Shown here: positions 51,605-60,026 of the stretch, in pieces
Layout: each line of letters begins with the position of its first letter
Position numbering within the stretch: position 1 is the first letter of the stretch
Notes under the pieces: generated by a model
Told to the model about the DNA's origin: nothing
Database searches by the model: none
What the model saw: the letters and a program-made list of their open reading frames with translations, nothing else
Assembly (NCBI GenBank): GCA_046351135.1
Contig: JAXLZA010000003.1
Span: 62,001 to 126,000 of the forward strand
Source of the DNA: UBA4427 sp046351135
GTDB taxonomy: Bacteria; Myxococcota_A; UBA9160; UBA4427
DNA length: 64,000 nt
Direction of reading: 5' to 3'
Made by a program: the position numbers and the translations under genes

Positions 51605-52309
51605 ATGCGGAATCGGAAGAATCGGATCGGAACCTGGATCGGGATCGTCGCGCTGATGCTGGCTTCGGAGGCGGGCGCGCTGACCGCCCCGTTCACCGAG
51701 TCGTTCGACACGAGCGTCTCGGGCTGGGAGAGCTCGGCGAATGCCCCCCTCGCCTTCATCGCCAGCGGAGGCGCGGACGGCGGGGGCTACGCGTCCGGGA
51801 GCTACAACTACTTCAACTATGCGAGCGGCTTCGGCGCGGGCCCGATCGTGCTGCGCGCGTCGTTCGCCGACACGCCGTCGGGCGGCGCCTTCATCGGCGA
51901 CTGGATCGCGGGAGCCGTCGGGACGGTGACGGCGATGGTGCGCCACGACGCGCCGGAGGCGCTCGCCTTCAACCTGCGGCTCGCCCAGCCGGCGAACTTC
52001 CCGGGCGCCTTCTTCGCAGGCTCGGTCCTCGTGCCGGCGAACGTCTGGACGCAGGTCAGCTGGTCGCTCGATCCGAGCGCCCCCAACTGCACGCCCGAGA
52101 CGATCTCCTGCGCGGCGGCGCTGACGAACATCGGGACGCTCCAGATCGGAACGAACGCCCCCGCCGGCCTGATCGACGACGACGTCGCCTACACGATCGA
52201 CGTCGATCAGGTCTCGCTGTCCGTCGTTCCGGAGCCGGGCACGGCACTGCTCTTCGGTCTCGGGCTCGGCGGACTGGCCGCGACCGGTCGCCGCGGCCCG
52301 CGGATCTGA
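51605..52309 (+). CDS. Exported PEP-CTERM protein
   Basis: The 234-residue protein has a signal peptide (RIGTWIGIVALMLASEAGA), a beta-sandwich-like mature domain starting FTESFDTSVSGWESSANAPL (resembling secreted carbohydrate-binding or adhesive domains) and the sorting signal VVPEPGTALLFGLGLGGLAA followed by RR. It should be processed by an exosortase/archaeosortase-type system and displayed or released at the surface. AAGGAG is 8 bases before the ATG at 51605; an ATG at 51599 is too close. No exosortase gene is in the window. Converges with the MobA-like gene. Confidence 0.82.
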   Translation: MRNRKNRIGTWIGIVALMLASEAGALTAPFTESFDTSVSGWESSANAPLAFIASGGADGGGYASGSYNYFNYASGFGAGPIVLRASFADTPSGGAFIGDWIAGAVGTVTAMVRHDAPEALAFNLRLAQPANFPGAFFAGSVLVPANVWTQVSWSLDPSAPNCTPETISCAAALTNIGTLQIGTNAPAGLIDDDVAYTIDVDQVSLSVVPEPGTALLFGLGLGGLAATGRRGPRI

Positions 52310-52328
52310 CGCGCCCGACGCGAGGGTT

Positions 52329-52357
52329 CGCCGGGTCGCCTCGCGAGGCCCCCGGCG
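52329..52357. terminator. Strong hairpin between convergent genes
   Basis: CGCCGGG (52329-52335) pairs with CCCGGCG (52351-52357), enclosing the palindrome GCCTCGCGAGGC (52338-52349). The result is a nearly continuous stem with a CGCG loop, 20 bp after the PEP-CTERM stop and 52 bp from the MobA-like stop. It has no T-run. It probably terminates both transcripts. Confidence 0.45.
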
Positions 52358-52408
52358 AGCTCGCGCGCTCCGTCGCCGGCCAGCCTCGGGCGTCCCCGGG
52401 CCCGGGCC

Positions 52409-53056
52409 TCAGGGTCGGGGCTGCGCCCGGGCCTCGGCAAGCTCGGCCGGCGTGTCGACGTCGCGGAGGCAGCCGGGATCGTCGACCTCGACCTCGACGA
52501 CGTGCGCGGCGTGCGCACGCAGGATCGACCGCGCGCCTTCGTCGCCCCCGAGCGGCGTCAGCGCGTCGAAGTGGTCGCCACCGAAGAGGACGGGATGACC
52601 GCGCCGGCCCGCGAGGGTCGGGAGCGCGATCCGATCCGCGGGAAAGCGCCCATTCCCGTCGTGCACCGCCGCGAGGACGGCCACCACCGAATCGGCCCGG
52701 AGCCCCGGCAGGTCTCCGACACAGACGAGGATCGCCTCGGGTCGCTCCGGACCGGCGAGGATCCGTCGGGCGCCGCACGCGAGGGAGCTTCCCATGCCCT
52801 CGGCCCAGCCGGCATGATGGACGAAGGTGCAGCCGCGGCCGGCGAGCGCCGCCTCGACGCGCTCGGCCTCGAAGCCCGTCACGACGACGATGCGCTCGAT
52901 TCCGGCTCCGCGCAGGGCGTCGACCGGCCACGCGATCAGCGGTCGGCCACCGACCTCTTCGACGAGCTTGTTGCGCTCGCTCCCCATGCGCGCCGAGCGG
53001 CCCGCCGCGAGCACGATCGCGACGACCGCGCCGGTCAGCGGGGCTTCCGGAGACAC
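52409..53056 (-). CDS. MobA/MocA-like nucleotidyltransferase
   Basis: The 215-residue GT-A-fold enzyme has the nucleotide motif AIVLAAGRSARMGSERNKL at the N-terminus, then the metal-binding CVGDLPGLRADSV and RRGHPVLFGG. These are the MobA-like NTP-transferase signatures of MocA/CoxI-associated enzymes that make cytidylylated molybdopterin. It overlaps the end of xdhC-C by 22 bp and ends a three-gene leftward unit (XdhC N-part, XdhC C-part, MobA-like), the maturation set for a molybdenum hydroxylase. The hydroxylase structural genes are not in the window. Confidence 0.85.
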   Translation of the reverse strand: MSPEAPLTGAVVAIVLAAGRSARMGSERNKLVEEVGGRPLIAWPVDALRGAGIERIVVVTGFEAERVEAALAGRGCTFVHHAGWAEGMGSSLACGARRILAGPERPEAILVCVGDLPGLRADSVVAVLAAVHDGNGRFPADRIALPTLAGRRGHPVLFGGDHFDALTPLGGDEGARSILRAHAAHVVEVEVDDPGCLRDVDTPAELAEARAQPRP

Positions 53057-53778
53057 GCGACGATCTCGGCCGCGATCGAGAGCGCGATCTCGGCGGGATT
53101 CGCGGAGCCGATGTCGAGGCCGACCGGGCCGTGGATGCGGGCGATCGTCGCGGCGTCGAAGCCCGCCTCGGCGAGGCGCGCGCGCCGCTTGGCCTGGGTC
53201 CGCTGGCTGCCGAGGGCGCCGATGTAGTAGGCGCTCGAGCGCAGCGCGGTGTGGAGCGCCGGGTCGTCGAGCTTCGAGTCGTGGGACAGGGTCACGATGG
53301 CGGTGCGGGGATCGAGGCCGTGGGCCAGCAGCGCTTCGTCGGGCCAGGCGTGGGAGATCGCGACGCCCGGGAAGCGCGCCTCCGTCAGGAAGCCGCGGCG
53401 CGGATCGATCACGGTCACCGCATGCCCGAGGTCACGGGCGAAGACCGCGAGCGACTGGGCGATGTGGACCGCGCCGACGATCGCGAGGCGCGGCGGCGGA
53501 TTGAAGGGCTGGACGAAGACCGCGCCCGACGCGGTCTCGACGAGGCCGCCGTCGTCGTCGGCGAAGGCGCTCTCGATCGCGGCGACGAGCGCCGGATCGG
53601 CGGCAGAAGATCCGACCGGCGCGCCCGACGGGCGTGCATCGGCGCGGGTCGCGGTGGCAAGCAGCTCGGCCGCGCTCCCGAGGAGCCGCTCCTCGCCGCT
53701 CTCGAGCCAGACGAGCCGGACGAGGGGCCGTCGCTCGGCCCGGGCCGCGAGGATCGCATCGAGGGTCGCGCGCTTCAC
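53035..53778 (-). CDS. XdhC family protein, C-terminal (Rossmann) part
   Basis: The 247-residue protein carries the XdhC C-terminal Rossmann domain: RLAIVGAVHIAQSLAVFARDLGHAVTVIDPR, then IGALGSQRTQAKRRARL and GPVGLDIGSANPAEIALSI, which match the C-terminal half of XdhC/CoxF. It is encoded separately from the N-terminal half; GTG at 53778 overlaps the TGA of that gene (GTGA). XdhC-type proteins bind and sulfurate molybdenum cofactor before insertion into hydroxylases such as CO or xanthine dehydrogenase. Confidence 0.85.
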   Translation of the reverse strand: MKRATLDAILAARAERRPLVRLVWLESGEERLLGSAAELLATATRADARPSGAPVGSSAADPALVAAIESAFADDDGGLVETASGAVFVQPFNPPPRLAIVGAVHIAQSLAVFARDLGHAVTVIDPRRGFLTEARFPGVAISHAWPDEALLAHGLDPRTAIVTLSHDSKLDDPALHTALRSSAYYIGALGSQRTQAKRRARLAEAGFDAATIARIHGPVGLDIGSANPAEIALSIAAEIVACLRKPR

Positions 53779-54143
53779 GACTCGAGCCGCTCCACGTAGA
53801 TCCGAACGCGGCCTCCGCAGGCGAGGCCGACGGACCAGGCCGTCTCGTCGGCGATGCCGAACTCGAGGGTCTCGGGCCTTCCGCTCGCGATCACCGTCTG
53901 GGCCCGCTCGATCACCGCCCCCTCGACGCAGCCCCCCGACACCGACCCCTCGAACTGCCCGCGCGCGTCGACGGCGAGCTGGCTGCCCGGCGGACACGGC
54001 GACGAGCCCCAGGTCTCGACGACGGTGGCGAGGGCGACGCCCTGCCCTTCGGCCTGCCAGCGCAGGGCGAAGCCCAGCGGATCGAGCTCGCGCCCGCCGT
54101 TCGCCGTCGGATCGACCCGACCGCCCTTGCCGCTCTTCATCAC
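53775..54143 (-). CDS. XdhC family protein, N-terminal part (separate gene)
   Basis: The 122-residue protein matches only the N-terminal XdhC/CoxI domain: ATVVETWGSSPCPPGSQLAVD and GSVSGGCVEGAV with conserved Cys, then GLACGGRVRIYVE. The XdhC Rossmann part is in the next gene, with GTGA overlap at 53775-53778. GTG at 54143 has GGGAG 8 bases upstream; ATG at 54140 is the alternative. Split XdhC pairs are typical of aerobic CO-dehydrogenase-like clusters. Confidence 0.85.
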   Translation of the reverse strand: MMKSGKGGRVDPTANGGRELDPLGFALRWQAEGQGVALATVVETWGSSPCPPGSQLAVDARGQFEGSVSGGCVEGAVIERAQTVIASGRPETLEFGIADETAWSVGLACGGRVRIYVERLES

Positions 54144-54225
54144 GATGCGTTCTCCCTCGTCCCCGCAGACCGGTCACGGCCAGGCCGGCCGTCGCCCCGC
54201 GACGCGCTTCGCCGCCCTGCCTCGA

Positions 54226-55080
54226 CTAACGCGCGAGCGGCGGCTCCTCGCCGAAGAAGGCGAGCAGCTCCTCGAGCAGGGCCTCGGGCTCCTCTTCCGC
54301 GATCCAATGGGCACAGCGCGGCATCGATCGCCCGCGCACGTTCTTCGCGATCCGCCGCGCCGACTTCACGACGCCCTCGCCGAAGCTGAGCTCGCCGCCG
54401 AGGCCGAGGACCGGCATCTCGAGGAGCTTCTTTGCGTTCTCGCGGTTGTGCTCGAGGTCCGTCCAGGAGGCGCCGTAATGGGCCATGCTCGCGCGCAGGG
54501 CGCCGGGCGCGGAGAACGCCGTGATGTACTCGTCGATGTCCGCGTGGCTGAAGGCGCCCGGGTTGTAGCACTTGCGGTAGAAGTGGGTCAGATAGGTCCG
54601 CTCGCGGCCGGAGACGAGGGCGACGGCGATGTCGGGCTCGGCGTGGAACGAGAGGTGGAAGAGGCGGGCGTAGTATTCGAGGGCCTCGGCGCGCTCGAGG
54701 GTGATCGCGATGTCGAGCAGCACGAGACGGCGGACCTCGTCGGGATGGGCGCTCGCATAGGCGTAGGCGGTCGGGCCGCCGAGGTCGTGGCCGACGAGGA
54801 AGATCTTCTCGAAGCCGAGGCCGCGGACGAGCTGATGGATGTCCTCGGCGACGGTGCGCTTGTCGTAGCCGCCGATCGGCTTGCTGGACTCGCCGAAGCC
54901 GCGCAGGTCCGGGGCGATCACGGTGTAGCGCTCGGCGAGTCCCGGGATGATCTTGCGCCACATGTACCAGGTCTGCGGGAAGCCGTGGAGCAGCACGACG
55001 GGATCGCCCTGGCCGGCGCGGACGTAGTGGAGGCGGACGCCGTTCGCCAGCGCGCTGTGGTGCTCGATGCGGGCGGTCAT
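54226..55080 (-). CDS. Alpha/beta hydrolase (epoxide hydrolase/haloacetate dehalogenase-like)
   Basis: The 284-residue hydrolase has HGFPQTWYMW with oxyanion HGFP (32-35), PDLRGFGESSKP, the nucleophile elbow GHDLGGP with Asp99, and His in RCAHWIAEE near the C-terminus. An Asp nucleophile places it with epoxide hydrolases and fluoroacetate/haloacetate dehalogenases. Its ATG overlaps the purK stop (ATGA, 55077-55080) and GGAGG sits 5 bases upstream. It is therefore translationally coupled to purK, though a metabolic link to purines is not evident. Confidence 0.85.
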   Translation of the reverse strand: MTARIEHHSALANGVRLHYVRAGQGDPVVLLHGFPQTWYMWRKIIPGLAERYTVIAPDLRGFGESSKPIGGYDKRTVAEDIHQLVRGLGFEKIFLVGHDLGGPTAYAYASAHPDEVRRLVLLDIAITLERAEALEYYARLFHLSFHAEPDIAVALVSGRERTYLTHFYRKCYNPGAFSHADIDEYITAFSAPGALRASMAHYGASWTDLEHNRENAKKLLEMPVLGLGGELSFGEGVVKSARRIAKNVRGRSMPRCAHWIAEEEPEALLEELLAFFGEEPPLAR

Positions 55081-56249
55081 GTGCTCCTCCCTGGCGTCGT
55101 CTGCGGCGGCTTCCCGGTCGCGCGATCGCCCGCGACCGCGAGGATGCGGCGGATGCGGGTCTCGAGCAGGAGGCGGGAATCGGCGACGGCCGTGACGTGG
55201 CCGAGCTTGCGCCCGGCCCGGGGCTGCTTGCCGTAGTCGTGGATCGTGATGCCGGGCTCGTCCGCGAGGGCCGAGAGGTCGGGCATCGTCCCGATCAGGT
55301 TCACCATCGCGGCGTGGCCCCGCGCTTCCGCGCCGCCGGGCCCGCCGGCCTCCACGCGACGCATCCCGGTGTCTCCGAGAGGGAGGCCGGCGACGGCGCG
55401 GACGTGGTTCTCGAACTGGCTCGTCTCGGCGCCTTCGATCGTCCAGTGGTAGGAGTTGTGGACGCGGCAGGCCATTTCGTTGGCGAGCCAGCGATCCGGC
55501 AGCGCGAAGAGCTCGACGACGAGCACGCCGACGTAGTCGAGGCGCTCGAGGATCGCGCGCAGGCCGCGCTGCGCCGCCTGCAGCAGCGGCTCGGGGACGT
55601 TCGCGGCCGGGGCCCGGGAGACGTGGAGGATGCCGTCGACGTGGTGGTTCTCGCTCGGTGGCCAGAAGCGGATCTCGCCGTCGCGCCCGCGCACCGCCGC
55701 GATCGAGAGCTCTCGCTCGAAGGGCACGAAGCCCTCGAGGATCAGCTCCTCGCCGCCGAGCTGCGACCACGCCGGGTCGAGCGCGTCGTTCGCGCGCACG
55801 ACGATCTGCCCCTTGCCGTCGTACCCGAAGCGCCGCGTCTTCAGCACGACCGGCAGCCCGAGGTCCGCGACGGCGCAGCCGAGCTCGACCCGCGACGCGA
55901 TGGGCGCGAAGGGCGCGGGCTCGAGACCGAGCTCCCGGAAGAAGCGCTTCTCGAGCAGGCGATCGCCGGAGACGACGAGCGCCTCGGGCAGCGGATGGAC
56001 GGGAACGCGGCCCGCGAGCTTCTCGACCGCCTCGCTCGGCACGTTCTCGAACTCGTAGGTCACGACGTCGCAGGTCGCGAGCGCGTCGAGCGCCGCCGGG
56101 TCGAGCCAGTCGAGCGCGAGATGCCGCGTGGCCTGTCCGGCGACCGAATCGCGCGCCGGATCGACGACGAGCGTCTCGATCCCGAGCCGGCCGGCCGCCA
56201 GCGCCAGCATCCAGCCGAGCTGGCCGCCGCCGAGGATCCCGACCTTCAT
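55077..56249 (-). CDS. purK: 5-(carboxyamino)imidazole ribonucleotide synthase PurK
   Basis: The 390-residue ATP-grasp enzyme has KVGILGGGQLGWMLALAAGRLG at the N-terminus, the ATP-grasp LPVVLKTRRFGYDGKGQ, EELILEGFVPFERELS and GVLVVELFAL followed by NEMACRVHNSYHWTIEGAETSQFENH, diagnostic of PurK. It carboxylates AIR to N5-CAIR with ATP and bicarbonate in de novo purine synthesis. It follows purE with ATGA overlap (56246-56249). Confidence 0.95.
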   Translation of the reverse strand: MKVGILGGGQLGWMLALAAGRLGIETLVVDPARDSVAGQATRHLALDWLDPAALDALATCDVVTYEFENVPSEAVEKLAGRVPVHPLPEALVVSGDRLLEKRFFRELGLEPAPFAPIASRVELGCAVADLGLPVVLKTRRFGYDGKGQIVVRANDALDPAWSQLGGEELILEGFVPFERELSIAAVRGRDGEIRFWPPSENHHVDGILHVSRAPAANVPEPLLQAAQRGLRAILERLDYVGVLVVELFALPDRWLANEMACRVHNSYHWTIEGAETSQFENHVRAVAGLPLGDTGMRRVEAGGPGGAEARGHAAMVNLIGTMPDLSALADEPGITIHDYGKQPRAGRKLGHVTAVADSRLLLETRIRRILAVAGDRATGKPPQTTPGRST

Positions 56250-56881
56250 CGCCCTCTCGTCTTCTCGCCGGGCGAAGCGCTCCGCTTCGCCCGCGGCCGG
56301 GTCGATGCCTTCCTGGCCTTCTTCGGGGCGGCCGCCGAGCCCGACTTCGACGACGCCGCGCCCGCGGCGGCCTTCGCGGGATCGGGATGGGCGAGCACCT
56401 CGTCGGTCTGCCGCGCCCGCCACGCCTCGAGCCGGCCGCGCACCGCCGCGTCCGTCGTCCCGAGCATGGCCGCCGCATAGAGCGCCGCGTTGATCGCCCC
56501 GGATCGCCCGATCGCGAAGGTCGCCACCGGAATGCCCGCCGGCATCTGCACGATCGACAGGAGCGAGTCGAGCCCCGACAGCGCCTTGCTCTCGACCGGC
56601 ACGCCGAGCACCGGCAGCCAGGTCTTCGCCGCCAGCATCCCCGGCAGATGGGCCGCGCCCCCGGCACCGGCGATGATCGCCCGGAGGCCCCGGCCGGCGG
56701 CGGTCTCGGCGTAATGGAAGAGGAGATCGGGGGTGCGGTGGGCCGAGACGACGCGGGTCTCGAAGGGAATGCCGAGGGCCTCGAGGGTCTGCGCGGCGTG
56801 CTCGAGGGTCGGCCAGTCCGAGCGCGATCCCATCACGATGCCGACCCGGACCCCTTCCGACTTCGCATCCGACCTGGCCAT
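56246..56881 (-). CDS. purE: N5-CAIR mutase PurE with basic C-terminal tail
   Basis: The 211-residue enzyme has VGIVMGSRSDWPT at the N-terminus, the active-site SAHRTP (46-51), AIIAGAGGAAHLPGMLAAKT, PVLGVPVESKALSGLDSLLS and GIPVATFAIG, all PurE hallmarks. It converts N5-CAIR to CAIR. PurE normally ends near residue 165; here a 44-residue Ala/Lys/Arg/Ser-rich tail (168-211) follows, which is unusual. Start ATG at 56881. It heads purE-purK-hydrolase and diverges from the SnoaL-like gene 256 bp away. Confidence 0.93.
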   Translation of the reverse strand: MARSDAKSEGVRVGIVMGSRSDWPTLEHAAQTLEALGIPFETRVVSAHRTPDLLFHYAETAAGRGLRAIIAGAGGAAHLPGMLAAKTWLPVLGVPVESKALSGLDSLLSIVQMPAGIPVATFAIGRSGAINAALYAAAMLGTTDAAVRGRLEAWRARQTDEVLAHPDPAKAAAGAASSKSGSAAAPKKARKASTRPRAKRSASPGEKTRGR

Positions 56882-57137
56882 GTCTCGCGATTCACCTTCA
56901 TCCGGGTGGCACCGTCGACCGGCCCTGCGCACGGCCGCGGGCCCGGCATGCCGATTCGAGCGGGTTATAGCAGGAGGCATTCGGCCCGAACAATCAGCCA
57001 TCGGGTCCCATGGCGCCCGCGCACCCGGTCGGACCGCTTGCGCCGCCCCGCCCTTCCCGTACGGTTCCCGGGCGCCGCGGCGCCGGGCGACGACGCCCCG
57101 AGCCCCCCCAGAGACCGACCCGAATGGAGTCATCGAC

Positions 57138-57530
57138 ATGAGCCTCTCGACCCAGGACACCCTCGACATCCTCCAGCTCTATTCCCGCTACAACACCGCG
57201 ATCGACACCGGCGACAGCCGCGGCTTCGCCCAGTGCTTCGTCGCCGACGGGAAGTTCGACGCCGGCATCCAGGTTCTCGACGGCCACGAGGCGATCGCCG
57301 GCTTCGCCGCCGGGACCCACAAGGCGCTCCCCGGCATGCGCCACAACGCGACCAACATCGTGATCGACGGCGCGGGCGATCGGGCGACGGGCTCGGCCTT
57401 CCTGATCGGCTACGACACCAAGGGCGGCTACAAGGTCATCGTGACTGGCCGCTACATGGACGAGCTCACGAAGACGCCGTCGGGCTGGCGCTTCACGAAG
57501 CGGATCTTCACGCCGGACGCCCAGGGGTGA
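57138..57530 (+). CDS. SnoaL-like (NTF2-fold) protein
   Basis: The 130-residue protein has STQDTLDILQLYSRYNTAID then TGDSRGFAQCFVADGKFD, DGHEAIAGFAAGTHKALPGMRHNATNIVIDG and GRYMDELTKTPSGWRFTKR, the typical SnoaL-like pattern. GGAG lies 9 bases before the ATG. It precedes the CaiB fusion by 55 bp in the same direction and may be cotranscribed with it. Catalytic residues cannot be identified. Confidence 0.8.
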   Translation: MSLSTQDTLDILQLYSRYNTAIDTGDSRGFAQCFVADGKFDAGIQVLDGHEAIAGFAAGTHKALPGMRHNATNIVIDGAGDRATGSAFLIGYDTKGGYKVIVTGRYMDELTKTPSGWRFTKRIFTPDAQG

Positions 57531-57585
57531 ACGCGCGCGGGCCGCGGCACCGGCCGGCCTCGCCTCCCGGAGTCGCCGGCGCCGC

Positions 57586-60024
57586 ATGAACCTCCTCGCC
57601 CCCTATCGCGTGCTCGACCTGACGGACGAGCGCGGGGCGCTCGCAGGCCGGATCCTCGCGGATCTCGGCGCGGACGTGATCCGCGTCGAGCCGCGCGGGC
57701 TGTGTGCGGCGCGGCGGGTCGGCCCCTTCCTCGCCGAGGGGCCGGAGAACGAACGCAGCCTCTTCTTCCACGCCTACGACCGGGGCAAGCGCTCGATCGT
57801 CCTCGACCTCGACGACGCGCGCGGGCGCGAGGAGCTGCTCGCGCTGGTGTCGGGCGCCGACTTCGTCCTCGACTCGGGGCCGCCGGCCCTGCTCGACGCG
57901 GCCGGCCTCGACTTCGAGCGATTGCGGGCCGCGAACCCTCTCCTCGTCCACGTCCGCGTGAGCGCGTTCGGCAGCGACGGCCCCGCCGCGGACTGGCCCG
58001 CGAGCGACCTGACGCTCGCCGCGCTCGGCGGACCGATGTCGGTGCAGGGCGATCCCGATCGGGCGCCGGTGCGGATCTCGGTGCCCCAGGCCTGGCGGCA
58101 TGCGGGGGCCGAGGCGGCGGTCGCGGCGCTCGTCGGCCACGCCCGCGCGCGGACGACGGGCGAGGCGGTCTTCGTCGACGTCTCCGCCCAGTCGGCGATG
58201 ACGTGGACCATGCTCAACGCGATGACGGCCCAGGCGACCCAGGGCTTCGAGTTCCAGCGCGACGGCGCGAGCCTCGACATCGGACCGACGAAGTTCCACC
58301 TCGTGCATGCCTGCAAGGACGGCTACGTCGTCGCGCTCTGCGGCGGGAAGCTGATCGGCGCCCTGCGGCCCTGGCTGCTCGAGGCGGGCACGATCGATCA
58401 GGCCTGGCTCGATCGCGAAGAATGGAAGTCCTACGACTACCGCATCTTCCGCGGCGGCGAGTTCGCGATCCCCTTCGACGAGCTCGTCGCGACGCTGCGG
58501 CGCTTCTTCGCGACGAAGACCCGCGACGAGCTCTTCCTCCCCGCCCTCGCCCTCGGCGTCACGATCGCCCCGGTCATGACCCTCGACGACATGCTCGAGT
58601 TCGAGCAGCTGAAGGCCCGCGACTACTTCGTCCCGCTGCCGCTCCCGACGGGCCGCACCGTGCGCGCCCCTGGCGCCTTCGCGCGGCCCTCGAGAACGCC
58701 CCTCGCGGAGGTCCGCCCGGCGCCGCGCCCGGACGAGCACGGCGCCGCGATCCGCGCCGAGCTCGCGAAGACGCCCCGCCCCCGCGCGACCCGCTCGGAT
58801 CCCGCGGACCGCCGCGCGCTGCCCTTCGAGGGCCTGCGCGTCGCCGACTTCAGCTGGGTCGGCGTCGGCCCCATCTCGGGCAAGTATCTCGCGGACCACG
58901 GCGCCGACGTGATCCGCATCGAGTCCTCGACCCGCGCCGACAACCTGCGCACCGCCGGCCCCTACAAGGACAACCAGCCCGGCTGGAACCGCTCCCAGTT
59001 CTACGGAGAATTCAACACCTCGAAGCGCAGCCTCGCCCTCGATCTCAAGCATCCCCGCGCCCGCGAGGTCGTCGATCCCCTCGTGCGCTGGGCCGACGTG
59101 ATCCTCGAGAGCTTCACCCCCGGCGCCGCCGCGCGCCTCGGCTTCGGCTACGAGGAAGCGGCCCGCGCGAATCCCTCCGTCATCCTCGTGAGCACCTGCC
59201 TGATGGGCCAGACCGGCCCGCTCGCGAAGCTCGCCGGCTACGGCTACCACGCCGCTGCGATCGCCGGCTTCTACGACCTGACGGGCTGGCCCGATCGCGC
59301 CCCGGTCGGCCCGTGGAACGCCTACACCGACACGATCGCCCCGCGCTTCCTGACCGCGACGCTGATCGCCGCCCTCGACCACCGCCGCCGCACCGGCGAG
59401 GGCCAGCACATCGACGTCGGCCAGCTCGAGGCCGCGCTCCATCTGCTCGCCCCCGAGCTGCTCGCGCGCCAGGCGACGGACCTGCGCTTCGAGCGCCGCG
59501 GCAACCGCGCCCCCGACGCCGCACCGCAGGGCGCGTATCCCTGCCTGGGCGAGGACGAGTGGTGTGCGATCGCCGTCGGGAGCGACGCGCAGTGGCAGGC
59601 CCTGCGCCGCGCGCTCGGCGATCCGGAGTGGGCGCGGTCGAGCGCCCTCGACGGCGTCGCGGGCCGTCTCGCCGCCCACGATGCGATCGACCGCGCGCTC
59701 TCGGACTGGACCCGCAGCCGCACGCCGCGCGAGGTCATGCGGATCCTGCTCGAGGCGGGCGTCCCGGCGGGCCACGTCCAGCGCAGCCGTGATCTCCTCG
59801 AAGACCCGCAGCTGCGCCACCGCCGGTTCCACCGATTCTTCGAGCATCCCGAGATGGGCCGCGTCCCCTACTCCGGCCATGCCTTCCGCATCCGCGGCTA
59901 CGACAATGGCCCGCGCGGTCCCGCCCCGCTCCTCGGCGGCGAGTCCTTCGAGATCCTCGCCGAGTCGCTCGGCTTCGAGCCCGATCGGATCGCCGACCTG
60001 ATGGCCTCGGGCGCGCTCAGCTAG
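57586..60024 (+). CDS. Tandem (fused) CaiB/BaiF family III CoA transferase
   Basis: The 812-residue protein consists of two CaiB/BaiF domains. The N-half (about 1-390) begins VLDLTDERGALAGRILADLGADVIRVEP. The C-half (about 405-812) begins GLRVADFSWVGVGPISGKYLADHGADVIRIES and contains FNTSKRSLALDLKHP. At the position where formyl-CoA transferase has its catalytic Asp (VDVSMQD), the N-half reads VDVSAQS and the C-half IDVGQLE, so the N-half is probably non-catalytic and the C-half may use Glu. Family members move CoA between carboxylic acids. RarD follows after 2 bp. Acyl substrate unknown. Confidence 0.87.
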   Translation: MNLLAPYRVLDLTDERGALAGRILADLGADVIRVEPRGLCAARRVGPFLAEGPENERSLFFHAYDRGKRSIVLDLDDARGREELLALVSGADFVLDSGPPALLDAAGLDFERLRAANPLLVHVRVSAFGSDGPAADWPASDLTLAALGGPMSVQGDPDRAPVRISVPQAWRHAGAEAAVAALVGHARARTTGEAVFVDVSAQSAMTWTMLNAMTAQATQGFEFQRDGASLDIGPTKFHLVHACKDGYVVALCGGKLIGALRPWLLEAGTIDQAWLDREEWKSYDYRIFRGGEFAIPFDELVATLRRFFATKTRDELFLPALALGVTIAPVMTLDDMLEFEQLKARDYFVPLPLPTGRTVRAPGAFARPSRTPLAEVRPAPRPDEHGAAIRAELAKTPRPRATRSDPADRRALPFEGLRVADFSWVGVGPISGKYLADHGADVIRIESSTRADNLRTAGPYKDNQPGWNRSQFYGEFNTSKRSLALDLKHPRAREVVDPLVRWADVILESFTPGAAARLGFGYEEAARANPSVILVSTCLMGQTGPLAKLAGYGYHAAAIAGFYDLTGWPDRAPVGPWNAYTDTIAPRFLTATLIAALDHRRRTGEGQHIDVGQLEAALHLLAPELLARQATDLRFERRGNRAPDAAPQGAYPCLGEDEWCAIAVGSDAQWQALRRALGDPEWARSSALDGVAGRLAAHDAIDRALSDWTRSRTPREVMRILLEAGVPAGHVQRSRDLLEDPQLRHRRFHRFFEHPEMGRVPYSGHAFRIRGYDNGPRGPAPLLGGESFEILAESLGFEPDRIADLMASGALS

Positions 60025-60026
60025 CC

